From positions 1 through 61,861 of the forward strand of contig NZ_JABAFQ010000010.1 in NCBI RefSeq assembly GCF_012843705.1: a stretch of 61,861 nucleotides of DNA. The letters run 5' to 3'. The translations under genes and the position numbers were made by a program. Shown here in pieces: positions 35,363 through 43,413 of this stretch (position 1 is its first letter; each line of letters opens with the position of its first letter). Source of the stretch: Fusobacterium sp. FSA-380-WT-3A. GTDB taxonomy: Bacteria; Fusobacteriota; Fusobacteriia; Fusobacteriales; Fusobacteriaceae. The notes beneath the pieces were generated by a model. The model was not told where the DNA came from. It did not search any database and saw nothing but the letters and a program-made list of their open reading frames with translations.

Positions 35363-36550
35363 ATGATTGAAGTAATAAAATGTATAGAAAAACGTATAGA
35401 AAAATTAATGTACTTTATGAAAGAAAAAAATTTAGATTTTATTATAATATCTAATCCTGAAAATATATTTTATTACACAAATTTTAATCCAATTATATAT
35501 AGTAATCCACCATTTGTAATTATAAAAAAAACAGGAGAATGTATATTATTATTACATTCAATAAGAAAATTTCATGCAGAAGGAAGTAAAAATATTTTTG
35601 GAAAAATTTTATTTTATGGTTTTTGGGGAGAAACACAGAGTATAGGGAAAACTTTTCAGGAAGCATTGATAAAAATAGTGGGTATAACTAAAATAAAACT
35701 TGGTATAGAAATGGAAAATTTAAATTTAAAATTATTTTTAGAATTAAAAGAAAAATTAAATATTGAAAATATTTTTGATGTAACAGGATTTATAAAACAA
35801 CAAAGAATAATAAAGGATATTTATGAAATAGATTGTATAAGAAAAGCTGCTGAATTAAGTGATTTAGGAGTTAAAACTGTAATAAAATATTTGGAAATAG
35901 GGTATTCAGAGTTAGAAGCTTGTACAGAAGCTCATTATCAAATGAGAAAAAGATGGCAAGAAAAATATTCTGACTATGAAGTAAGTGGATTTGGAACTAA
36001 AGAAAATGGACAAATTGATTCTTTAAATGTATGGTGTATGTCAAATGAAAGAATAATATATGGCTGTGATTGTCCAATAAATTATAAAGTAAAAAAAGGA
36101 GATTTAATTTTACCAATGGCTTGGGCTAGAATAGGTGGTTATGCAGCAGAAACGGAAAGAACAATTTTTGTGAAAGAATTAACAGAGGAAAAAAGCAAGC
36201 TTTTTGAGACAGTTTTAGCGACAAGAGATAAGATATTTTCTATGATAAAACCTAATATTATAGTTGAAAATTTATATATAGAAGCAATAAAAATTTTTAT
36301 AGAAAAAGGATTTGAAAAAGTTTTACCTGGACGAATAGGGCATGGAATAGGTTTATCAACCCACGGGTTTCCATCTATCACTTTAGGTAATAAAGAAATA
36401 TTGAAAGAAAATATGGTATTAACTATAGAACCAGGGATAATGATGAAAGATTATGGAATTAGACATTCTGATACAATTTTAATAACAAAAGATGGATTTG
36501 AATTTTTAACCAACTTAGAGAGAGGAAAAATAAAAATAAATAAGGAGTAA
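35363..36550 (+). CDS. creatinase-like M24-family protein
   Basis: 395 aa with the N-terminal creatinase domain (about 10-150) and the C-terminal pita-bread domain (about 160-390). In metallo-aminopeptidases the first two ligands are Asp; here they align with Met252 and Glu263 (LPMAWARIGGYAAETERT). The final Glu of RxED aligns with Ser in RHSDTILI. The His in RIGHGIGLSTHG and Glu in TIEPGIM remain. Loss of metal ligands and the ERT ending resemble creatinase, a metal-free amidinohydrolase, so a C-N bond of a small substrate may be hydrolysed instead of a peptide. The substrate is not known. LysR gene follows by two bases. Confidence 0.75.
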   Translation: MIEVIKCIEKRIEKLMYFMKEKNLDFIIISNPENIFYYTNFNPIIYSNPPFVIIKKTGECILLLHSIRKFHAEGSKNIFGKILFYGFWGETQSIGKTFQEALIKIVGITKIKLGIEMENLNLKLFLELKEKLNIENIFDVTGFIKQQRIIKDIYEIDCIRKAAELSDLGVKTVIKYLEIGYSELEACTEAHYQMRKRWQEKYSDYEVSGFGTKENGQIDSLNVWCMSNERIIYGCDCPINYKVKKGDLILPMAWARIGGYAAETERTIFVKELTEEKSKLFETVLATRDKIFSMIKPNIIVENLYIEAIKIFIEKGFEKVLPGRIGHGIGLSTHGFPSITLGNKEILKENMVLTIEPGIMMKDYGIRHSDTILITKDGFEFLTNLERGKIKINKE

Positions 36551-36552
36551 AT

Positions 36553-37509
36553 ATGAATTTTACAAATTTAGAATATTTTCTTTTATTAGCTGAAGAGTTA
36601 AATTTTACTAAAGCAGCAAATAAATTATATATTTCACAACAATCTTTAAGTGTTCATATAGCAAAATTAGAGAAATATTTTAATATAAAGTTATTTGATA
36701 GAAATAATCCAATAACATTAACTCCTGCAGGAAAGTGTTTATATATTAGGGCAAAAGAGATATTTGAAACAAAAAGTATTTTAGAAACAGAAATGGATAA
36801 TATAAAAAATAATATAATAGATGAAATAACGATAGGAGCAACAATTTCACGGGGTTCTTTAATATTACCTTTTATAATAAAAAAATTTCAAGAAGAATAT
36901 CCTTTTACTAAGATAAATATTTATCAAGAAAGTTCTTCAAAAAAGTTGGAAGAAGCATTGTATAAAGGAAAAGTTGATATTATAATTGGATTTACTCCAA
37001 GTGATATAACAGCTATAACTAGTATATTTTTTTGTAAGGAAGAATTTTTTATAGTAGTTCCTAAAAAGATACTTGAAAAATATTTTCCTAATAAAGAAGA
37101 AGTTATTATGCAAGAATTTCAAAAAAGTTTAAATTTTAATTTATTAAAAGATTGTCCTTTTATAAAAATGGATTCAAAGACTTATGCTGGGAAAGTTTTT
37201 GATGATATTTTTAAAGAACAAAAACTAAAACCAAATGTTTATATAAATATTTCAAATATAGAGACAATGTTGTCTTTATGTGAAGAAGGACTAGGTATAA
37301 TTATTATTCCTAAAATATTTATTACAACTCCATTAAGAGAAAAAAATAGGTTAGAATTTGAAAAGAAAAATTATTATTTTTCAATTCAAATACCTGAAAA
37401 TAATTTTACTATATCATTAAGTTATCTAAAGAAAAAGAAATTATCATTTAATGGAAAAGAATTTATAAGAATAGCAAAAGAATTAGGAAAAGAATATAAT
37501 TTAGATTAA
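36553..37509 (+). CDS. LysR-family transcriptional regulator
   Basis: 318 aa. N-terminal winged HTH (about 1-60): LEYFLLLAEELNFTKAANKLYISQQSLSVHIAKLEKYFNIKLFDR. C-terminal type 2 periplasmic-binding-like effector domain (about 90-300), with DEITIGATISRGSLILP and VDIIIGFTPSD. Encoded immediately after the M24 gene and before the UroD-like and Tct genes, so it probably senses the substrate of this cluster. A terminator follows. Confidence 0.9.
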   Translation: MNFTNLEYFLLLAEELNFTKAANKLYISQQSLSVHIAKLEKYFNIKLFDRNNPITLTPAGKCLYIRAKEIFETKSILETEMDNIKNNIIDEITIGATISRGSLILPFIIKKFQEEYPFTKINIYQESSSKKLEEALYKGKVDIIIGFTPSDITAITSIFFCKEEFFIVVPKKILEKYFPNKEEVIMQEFQKSLNFNLLKDCPFIKMDSKTYAGKVFDDIFKEQKLKPNVYINISNIETMLSLCEEGLGIIIIPKIFITTPLREKNRLEFEKKNYYFSIQIPENNFTISLSYLKKKKLSFNGKEFIRIAKELGKEYNLD

Positions 37510-37515
37510 AAATAG

Positions 37516-37558
37516 AGCTATTAGCAAAATAAATCAGAGAAGCTAGTAGCTTTTTTTA
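37516..37558 (+). terminator. probable terminator after the LysR gene
   Basis: AGCTATTAG (37516-37524) pairs with CTAGTAGCT (37543-37551, one G-U), followed by TTTTTT. It splits the M24-LysR genes from the downstream UroD-Tct genes. Confidence 0.65.
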
Positions 37559-37722
37559 TTAACAACTAAAAGGTTGTAGTATGTTTAAAAATAAAAGTGT
37601 TGGATTTATTTATTTTTTTGTCATAAAATAGATTATAAAGTTTATTAAAATTATATAATATTAATATTTCTGCAGAAACTTTATTATTATAGTTATTATT
37701 AATCTATAATATGGAGGAAAAA

Positions 37723-38721
37723 ATGAATAAAATAGAGAGAATTAAAGCAGCTATTTCAGGTGAGAAAGTAGATAAACTTCCTTATGCTTTCTGGAGTCAT
37801 CTTCCTGGAATTGACTTAGATCCAGTAAGACTAGCAAAAGAAACATATAATTTTTATAAAAAATATGATATAGATTTTGTAAAAACTATGAATAATGGAA
37901 TGTATTCTATTGAAGATTTTGGTTGTAAAGTTGATTATTCACAAGTTCCATTAGGAGGAGTAGCTAAAATTATAGACACTCCAATATCTTGTGGAGATGA
38001 TTGGGAAAATATAAAAGCTGTTAAAATAACAGAAGGATCTCTAGCAAGGGAGCTTTATTCTTTAGAATTACTTCTTGATATGTTAAAAAATGAAAATGTT
38101 CCTGTTGTATTTACTGCTTTTAGTCCATTAACTACTGCAGAAAAATTATCTTCTAAAATGATAAGAAAACATATAGAGGAAGGAAAAGGAGGACTTATTC
38201 ATAAAGCTTTAGAAGAGATAACAAAAACAACCTGTGAATTAGTAAAAAAAGCTATCGATATGGGAGCTTCTGGAATATTTTTTGCATCTCAATTAACTAC
38301 ATTTGATGAGATGACAGAGAAGGAGTACCTTGAATATGGAAAACCATATGATTTAAAAGTATTAGAAGCTGCTTCAAAAGGATGGTTTAATATAGTTCAT
38401 GCTCATGGTAATAATATAATGTTTGACATATTAAAAGATTATCCAGTACAAGTTTTTAATTGGCATGCTTGGGAAACTTTACCAGAAGTAGAAGAAGCTA
38501 AAGATTTAACTCATAAATGTTTAATGGGTGGAATAAAAAGAATGGATATTACAAATTGTAATAAAAATGAGGTTCGTAATCAGATTTATAAATCTATTAA
38601 AATATTAAATAGAAAAAATCATATTTTAACTCCTGGTTGTGTTATTAGATATCCTTTAAATGAAGAAATGTTAAAATTTGTAAAAATAACTAAAGATGAG
38701 ATAGAAAATAATCTTAGTTAA
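37723..38721 (+). CDS. uroporphyrinogen decarboxylase-family protein (MtaA/CmuA-like)
   Basis: 332 aa TIM-barrel protein. The N-terminus MNKIERIKAAISGEKVDKLP is typical of the UroD superfamily branch that includes corrinoid methyltransferases MtaA and CmuA instead of haem HemE. Possible zinc ligands are the His pair in VHAHGNN (about 225-230) and Cys in TPGCVIRYP (about 307). No corrinoid protein is encoded nearby, so its methyl-transfer role is uncertain. ATG 37723 with GGAGG upstream; an open frame begins at 37711. It precedes the TctCBA transporter by 37 bases. Confidence 0.78.
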   Translation: MNKIERIKAAISGEKVDKLPYAFWSHLPGIDLDPVRLAKETYNFYKKYDIDFVKTMNNGMYSIEDFGCKVDYSQVPLGGVAKIIDTPISCGDDWENIKAVKITEGSLARELYSLELLLDMLKNENVPVVFTAFSPLTTAEKLSSKMIRKHIEEGKGGLIHKALEEITKTTCELVKKAIDMGASGIFFASQLTTFDEMTEKEYLEYGKPYDLKVLEAASKGWFNIVHAHGNNIMFDILKDYPVQVFNWHAWETLPEVEEAKDLTHKCLMGGIKRMDITNCNKNEVRNQIYKSIKILNRKNHILTPGCVIRYPLNEEMLKFVKITKDEIENNLS

Positions 38722-38758
38722 ATAATAAATATAATAAAATATACTTAGGGAGGTTTTT

Positions 38759-39736
38759 ATGAAAATTAAAAAAAGAATTTTGGCATTATTTTTATCTATT
38801 TTTACAATATTTGGATTAATCGGTTGTTCTCAAGGAAAGGAAGTAAAAATTGATCCTAAATATCCTAAAAAACCAGTAGAAGTTATAGTCGGATTCTCAG
38901 CTGGTGGAGGAACAGATGCTTGTGCAAGACTTGTATTTCAATATGCTGGAAAATATTTTGGACAAAAGTTTGCAATAGTTAATAGACCAGGTGCTTCTGG
39001 TGAAATAGCTTGGACTGAATTATCAAAAGCTCCTACTGATGGTTATACAATAGGATTTATTAATCCTCCAACTTTTAACTCTCATCCAGTTCAAAGACCA
39101 GGGTGTAAATATTCTATGGATAGTTTTAAAATAATTGCAAATATGGTTACAGATCCTGCTTGTTTTGTGGTTAGAGCCAATAGCCCTATTAATTCCATAA
39201 ATGATTTATATGATATGGCAAAAACAAAAAATATTTCTATAGGATATTCTGGACCAGGAACATCAGAGTCTTTAATGTTAAGACAAATAGAGGAAATTAA
39301 AAAAATAAATCTTGATAAAATACCATATGATGGTTCAGCACCTTCAGTTGTAGCTTTATTAGGTGGTCATGTTGATTCAGTAGTAATGAATGTATCAGAA
39401 GCCATTACTTATACAGTAGATGGTTCTTTAAAACTTATTGCTGTCTCTTCAAGAGATAGAGTTGAAGCATTCCCCGAAGTTTCAACATTAGCTGAACAAG
39501 GATTAGAAGTTTATAATGAAGCATATAGAGGAGTAGCTGCTCCTGCTGGAATGCCAGATGAATATATAGCAAAAATAGAAGATTCAATAAAAAAAGCATT
39601 ACAAGATCCAGAGTTTATAGCTAAAGCAAAAACTCAAAACTTACCATTAGATTATATGGGTTCTGAAGAATTTACAAATATTATTTTAGGAATAGATGCA
39701 AATTTAAGAGAAGAATTCAAAAAAGGAGAATGGTAA
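38759..39736 (+). CDS. tctC: tripartite tricarboxylate transporter substrate-binding lipoprotein (TctC)
   Basis: 325 aa. Lipoprotein signal with lipobox GLIGC near residue 24. The mature part has the TTT signature YPKKPVEVIVGFSAGGGTDACAR, then VNRPGASGEIAW and the ligand-region pattern LLGGHVD. TctC-type proteins bind carboxylates with two conserved carboxylate-pinning loops. The true ligand here is unknown. AGGGAGG before the ATG. Confidence 0.92.
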   Translation: MKIKKRILALFLSIFTIFGLIGCSQGKEVKIDPKYPKKPVEVIVGFSAGGGTDACARLVFQYAGKYFGQKFAIVNRPGASGEIAWTELSKAPTDGYTIGFINPPTFNSHPVQRPGCKYSMDSFKIIANMVTDPACFVVRANSPINSINDLYDMAKTKNISIGYSGPGTSESLMLRQIEEIKKINLDKIPYDGSAPSVVALLGGHVDSVVMNVSEAITYTVDGSLKLIAVSSRDRVEAFPEVSTLAEQGLEVYNEAYRGVAAPAGMPDEYIAKIEDSIKKALQDPEFIAKAKTQNLPLDYMGSEEFTNIILGIDANLREEFKKGEW

Positions 39737-39774
39737 AATTTACCATTCTTCATAAATAAAATAAGGAGAGACAG

Positions 39775-40212
39775 ATGGAAAAATTTCAAAAAAAATATAT
39801 AGCAGTAATTATAATATATATTGTTACTTTTTCTTTTTTCATTCAATCTTTTTCTTTAGTAAAAGATGCTGGATTATTTCCAAGATTAATATCAGGAATA
39901 TTAATTTTTCTTAATACTCTTTATGCTCTAGAAATATATAGAGGAATTGATAATAAAAAGAAGAAAAAAGATGATATGTTACCTAATAAATTAATTGGTA
40001 TTATTGTTCTTTCTACATTATATGTTATAATTGTTAATTTTTTAGGTTATGTTATTACAACATTGATTTATTTACCAGTAACCATGAGATACTTAGGAAT
40101 AAAGAATAACAAGATTATATTGTTATCATCTGTAATAAGTGTGACAGTTATTTATCTATGTTTTGTTACATTACTTGATGTTCCTATTCCTACTGGAATA
40201 TTAGGTATATAA
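39775..40212 (+). CDS. tctB: tripartite tricarboxylate transporter small membrane subunit (TctB)
   Basis: 145 aa with four hydrophobic spans (about 8-28, 37-53, 70-95 and 110-135), including DAGLFPRLISGILIFLN in the second. TctB proteins vary strongly in sequence; the size, span number and position between tctC and tctA support the call. Confidence 0.85.
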   Translation: MEKFQKKYIAVIIIYIVTFSFFIQSFSLVKDAGLFPRLISGILIFLNTLYALEIYRGIDNKKKKKDDMLPNKLIGIIVLSTLYVIIVNFLGYVITTLIYLPVTMRYLGIKNNKIILLSSVISVTVIYLCFVTLLDVPIPTGILGI

Positions 40213-40228
40213 GGAGGTATTACGATAA

Positions 40229-41713
40229 ATGGAACATTTTTTTAATGCGATACCTTTGGTATTCAATTTTTCAGCTATTTTTATTTCATTTTTAGGAGTT
40301 GTTTTAGGAATTATTATAGGAGCTTTACCAGGATTATCTTCTACAATGGGAGTTGCTCTTTTTATACCTGTTACTTATATGATGAAACCTTCAACAGGGT
40401 TAGTATTTTTAGGAGCAATATATATGGCTTCAACTTATGGTGGGTCAATATCAGCTATTTTAATTAATACTCCCGGGACTCCTTCAGCAGTAATAACAGC
40501 TCTTGATGGTTTTGAGTTAACAAAACAAGGAAAAGGTGGGGAAGCTTTATCAATGGCCACAATTGCTTCGGGAATAGGAGGAATTATATCTGTTTTTGCC
40601 TTAATGTTTATATCACCACCTTTATCAAAACTTGTTATAAAGTTTGGAGCTGCTGAAATGTTTTTACTTTCTATTTTAGGATTAACAATAATAGTAAGTT
40701 TATCTAAGGATTCATTAGTGAAAGGTTTAATGGTAGGGTTATTTGGAATGTTAATATCTGTTATAGGAATAGATGGAATAACAGGAGAATATAGATATAC
40801 ATACGATATACTTTCTTTATTTGGAGGAGTGAATACTGTAGCTACTGTTATTGGAGTTTATTCAACATCTCAAGTTTTTAAATTAGCTGCTCAAAAAAGA
40901 AGTACAATTCAATATGACTATGATGGTTCAACAAAACTTAATTTAGTAGGAATAAAAGATATTTTAAGAAATTCTTTTAATTTTATTAGATCAGGAATAA
41001 TTGGAACAATAGTTGGTATTTTACCAGGAGCTGGAGTAAGTATTGCTTCTGCTTTAGCTTACAATGCTTCAAAATCTACTTCAAAAACTCCAGAACTTTA
41101 TGGTGAAGGAAGTATAGATGGATTGGCAGCTTCTGAATGTGCAAATAATGGTGTTGTTGGAGGATCGTTAGTACCATTATTAACTTTAGGGATACCAGGA
41201 AATACTGTATCAGCTGTATTTTTAGGAGGCTTAATAATTCATGGCTTACAACCAGGACCACAATTATTTACAAAACATGGAGATATAGCTTATGCCTTAT
41301 TTATAGGATTATTCTTTGCAACAGTTTTAATGACAATAGTAGGATTATCAGGAGCAAAAGTATTTGCCAAGATATCAGTTATGCCAACTAATGTTATAGC
41401 ACCTATTATAATGGCACTTTGTGTAATTGGAGCATTTTCAATTAGTAATAATAGTTTCAATATTTATGTTATGTTTTTCTTTGGACTTTTAGGGTTAGCA
41501 ATGTCTGAACTAAATTTCTTCCAAGCACCATTTGTTCTTGGATTAGTTTTAGGACCTATAACAGAACAAGAATTTAGAAGAGCTCTTTTAATTAGTAAAG
41601 GGGATTATGGAGTATTTGTAGGAAGTCCTATTTCAATATTATTAGTAATTTCTATTATAGGATTCTTAGTTTATCCATATTTAAGAGAAGCTAAATTGAA
41701 AAAGCAGAAATAA
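40229..41713 (+). CDS. tctA: tripartite tricarboxylate transporter large permease (TctA)
   Basis: 494 aa, about 11-12 membrane spans. Family motifs: LGIIIGALPGLSSTMGVAL, YGGSISAILINTPGTPSAV and its repeat-half equivalent GTIVGILPGAGVSIAS, and the segment LLTLGIPGNTVSAVFLGGL. It is the channel subunit driven by an ion gradient. Last gene of the UroD-TctCBA set, followed by a two-way terminator. Confidence 0.93.
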   Translation: MEHFFNAIPLVFNFSAIFISFLGVVLGIIIGALPGLSSTMGVALFIPVTYMMKPSTGLVFLGAIYMASTYGGSISAILINTPGTPSAVITALDGFELTKQGKGGEALSMATIASGIGGIISVFALMFISPPLSKLVIKFGAAEMFLLSILGLTIIVSLSKDSLVKGLMVGLFGMLISVIGIDGITGEYRYTYDILSLFGGVNTVATVIGVYSTSQVFKLAAQKRSTIQYDYDGSTKLNLVGIKDILRNSFNFIRSGIIGTIVGILPGAGVSIASALAYNASKSTSKTPELYGEGSIDGLAASECANNGVVGGSLVPLLTLGIPGNTVSAVFLGGLIIHGLQPGPQLFTKHGDIAYALFIGLFFATVLMTIVGLSGAKVFAKISVMPTNVIAPIIMALCVIGAFSISNNSFNIYVMFFFGLLGLAMSELNFFQAPFVLGLVLGPITEQEFRRALLISKGDYGVFVGSPISILLVISIIGFLVYPYLREAKLKKQK

Positions 41714-41738
41714 TACCCAAAGTAACGATTATATAAAT

Positions 41739-41778
41739 AAAAAAGGTTTATAAATCTTATGATTTATAAACCTTTTTT
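41739..41778. terminator. bidirectional terminator between tctA and asnA
   Basis: AAAAAAGGTTTATAAATC (41739-41756), loop TTAT, GATTTATAAACCTTTTTT (41761-41778): perfect stem with A-run and T-run, serving both convergent genes. Confidence 0.93.
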
Positions 41779-41782
41779 GTTT

Positions 41783-42778
41783 TTATAAGAAATGAGCTCC
41801 AAGTTTTGCAAAATCTTCTATCATTTCATCAGGCCAAACAGAAGCTTGAACCTCACCAATATGTAATTTTTCAAGGAAAAGCATACATATTCTTGATTGC
41901 CCAATTCCTCCACCAACAGTATAAGGAAGTTCTTTATTAAGAAGAGCTTTATGGAATGTTAATTCTTTTCTCTCTTCGTGACCAGAAATTTTTAATTGAG
42001 ATTCTAAACTTTCTTCACTTACTCTTATTCCCATAGAAGAAATTTCAAGAGCATGTTCAAGGACAGGGTTCCAAATAAGAATATCTCCATTTAAATCCCA
42101 GTCATCATAATCTGGAGCTCTTCCATCATGTTTTTTACCTGATTTTAAAATTTTACCAATTTGAGATATAAAAACAGCTCTATGTTCTTTAGTGATAGCA
42201 TCTTCTCTTTCTTTTGGAGTAAGATTAGGATACATATCTTCTAATTCTTGAGAAGTTACAAAGAAAATATCTTGAGGTAATTTTTTTGAAAATATAGGAT
42301 ATTCTCTAATTAAATATTCTTCAGTTTTTCTTAAAGCTTTGTAAATATCTTTAACTATAGTTTTTAATGTATCCATAGTTCTTTCTTCTTTTTTTATAAT
42401 TAATTCCCAGTCCCATTGGTCAACATACATAGAATGGATATTATCTAAATCTTCATCTCTTCTAATAGCATTCATATCTGTGTAAAGTCCAGTATGAACA
42501 GGAAAATTATATCTTTTTAAAGCCATTCTTTTCCATTTAGCAAGAGAATGAATAACTTGAAATTCTTCACTTTTATCCCATTTAGTATCGAAAATAACAG
42601 GTCTTTCTACACCATTTAAGTCATCATTCATTCCAGATGACCTTCTAACATAAAGTGGTGCTGAAACCCTTGTTAAGTTTAATTCATATGCTAAAGTTCT
42701 TTCAAAGTAATCTTTTACTTTTTTTATAGCTACTTCTGTTTCATATAAATCTAGTTTGCAATCATAGTTTTGTATCAT
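41783..42778 (-). CDS. asnA: aspartate-ammonia ligase (asparagine synthetase A)
   Basis: 331 aa class II aaRS-like enzyme making asparagine from aspartate, ammonia and ATP. Evidence: RVSAPLYVRRSSGMNDDLNG, VQWDWE-type VDQWDWEL, and the C-terminal motif 3 LPYTVGGGIGQSRICMLFLEKLHIGEVQ. ATG 42778 has AAGGAGTG upstream; GTG 42787 is part of that ribosome site. Preceded by a leader-peptide attenuator on the same strand, so expression should depend on asparagine supply. Confidence 0.96.
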   Translation of the reverse strand: MIQNYDCKLDLYETEVAIKKVKDYFERTLAYELNLTRVSAPLYVRRSSGMNDDLNGVERPVIFDTKWDKSEEFQVIHSLAKWKRMALKRYNFPVHTGLYTDMNAIRRDEDLDNIHSMYVDQWDWELIIKKEERTMDTLKTIVKDIYKALRKTEEYLIREYPIFSKKLPQDIFFVTSQELEDMYPNLTPKEREDAITKEHRAVFISQIGKILKSGKKHDGRAPDYDDWDLNGDILIWNPVLEHALEISSMGIRVSEESLESQLKISGHEERKELTFHKALLNKELPYTVGGGIGQSRICMLFLEKLHIGEVQASVWPDEMIEDFAKLGAHFL

Positions 42779-42814
42779 ATATATCACTCCTTTAAAAATT
42801 TATTTTTTAACTAT

Positions 42815-42932
42815 TAAAAAAAGCCATTCGTTTATACCCGAATGGCTTGTATCTTAAGAAAATCGGGTACAAATCATTTTAAATGGAAAATGGATTTGTA
42901 CCTGAAGTAAATATTACTTAAGTCCAAATCCC
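42815..42932 (-). promoter_or_regulatory. asnA transcription attenuator (mutually exclusive hairpins and terminator)
   Basis: On the minus strand, five segments can pair in two ways. Segment 0 (GGATTTG, 42931-42925, inside the leader ORF) pairs with segment 1 (CAAATCC, 42898-42892). Segment 1 (GGTACAAATC, 42902-42893) also pairs with segment 2 (GATTTGTACC, 42875-42866). Segment 2 (TTTGTACCCGA, 42873-42863) pairs with segment 3 (TCGGGTATAAA, 42841-42831; one G-U). Segment 3 flank AAGCCATTCG (42848-42839) pairs with segment 4 CGAATGGCTT (42830-42821), followed by seven T: the terminator. So 0:1 plus 2:3 gives readthrough and 1:2 plus 3:4 gives termination. Confidence 0.85.
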
Positions 42933-42991
42933 GACATATTATTATTGCTATTATTTATTTTATCATTCAAAACAATAGAATGTAATTTCAT
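42914..42991 (-). CDS. asnA leader peptide, Asn-rich
   Basis: 25 codons starting MKLHSIVLNDKI and continuing NNSNNN, with six Asn codons in all; five of the six codons at positions 13-18 are AAT. AGAGGAG lies five to six bases before the ATG. The stop codon sits 11 bases before the first attenuator segment outside the ORF. Its role would be to let ribosomes stall when charged tRNA-Asn is scarce; the peptide itself needs no function. Confidence 0.85.
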   Translation of the reverse strand: MKLHSIVLNDKINNSNNNMSGFGLK

Positions 42992-43024
42992 AAAATCTCC
43001 TCTAAATCAATTTTGTATGTGATT

Positions 43025-43053
43025 AGAATACACCTTTTTGCAATAAAAGTCAA
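43025..43053 (-). promoter_or_regulatory. predicted promoter of the asnA leader transcript
   Basis: Minus strand TTGACT (43053-43048), 17-base spacer, TATTCT (43030-43025), about 34 bases before the leader-peptide ATG. Confidence 0.75.
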
Positions 43054-43142
43054 TATTTTTTTTATTTTTTTAAATATTGGAAGCAAGAATCATTGATATT
43101 AAAATATATTTTAAAAAAAATATAATTTTTTTAAAAAATAGT

Positions 43143-43171
43143 TTGACAAACTAAATTTTTTATGGTATTAT
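43143..43171 (+). promoter_or_regulatory. consensus promoter of a small RNA
   Basis: TTGACA (43143-43148), 17-base spacer ending in ATGG, TATTAT (43166-43171). Divergent from the asnA promoter; no ORF follows. Confidence 0.8.
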
Positions 43172-43177
43172 AATATC

Positions 43178-43328
43178 AAGAAAGAAATATTTCTTCTTTG
43201 AAACGATGGTGATAAGTTTCAAAGTTATCCGATTTATCTCTCCTAAAATAAATCGGTTCCTACCCTAAACTTTTAAAAAATTGTAGAAAAAGCTGGCTAG
43301 TGACGGAGTACGGCTTTTTCTATTTTTT
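43178..43328 (+). ncRNA. candidate small RNA with three hairpins
   Basis: About 150 nt between a consensus promoter and an intrinsic terminator, with no ORF. Hairpin B: CTTTGAAAC (43196-43204) with GTTTCAAAG (43216-43224), loop GATGGTGATAA. Hairpin C: CCGATTTAT (43229-43237) with ATAAATCGG (43248-43256), loop CTCTCCTAAA. Hairpin D, the terminator: AGAAAAAGC (43285-43293) with GCTTTTTCT (43313-43321), 19-base loop, then ATTTTTT. The C-rich loop of hairpin C is complementary to Shine-Dalgarno sequences of the GGAGAG type, as in trans-acting sRNAs. I could not match it to tmRNA, SRP RNA, RNase P or 6S RNA. Confidence 0.65.
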
Positions 43329-43362
43329 GGAAAAATTTTATAGAGAATTTTGAATCTAAATA

Positions 43363-43413
43363 AAAATGAGGCTGTTGTAAAATTATTATTACAATTTACA
43401 ACAGCCTCATTTT
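43363..43413. terminator. strong two-way terminator after the pyridoxal kinase-like gene
   Basis: AAAATGAGGCTGTTGTAAA (43363-43381) pairs perfectly over 19 bases with its complement (43395-43413), ending directly at the stop of the minus-strand gene. Confidence 0.93.

Noticed and set aside
42779..43020. T-box or other tRNA-binding riboswitch upstream of asnA
   Set aside because: No T-box sequence (TGGNACCGCG) or specifier-loop layout; a leader ORF with stacked Asn codons explains the terminator better.
43178..43328. cis-acting riboswitch
   Set aside because: Hairpin D ends the transcript and the next gene lies on the other strand, so there is no gene to control in cis.
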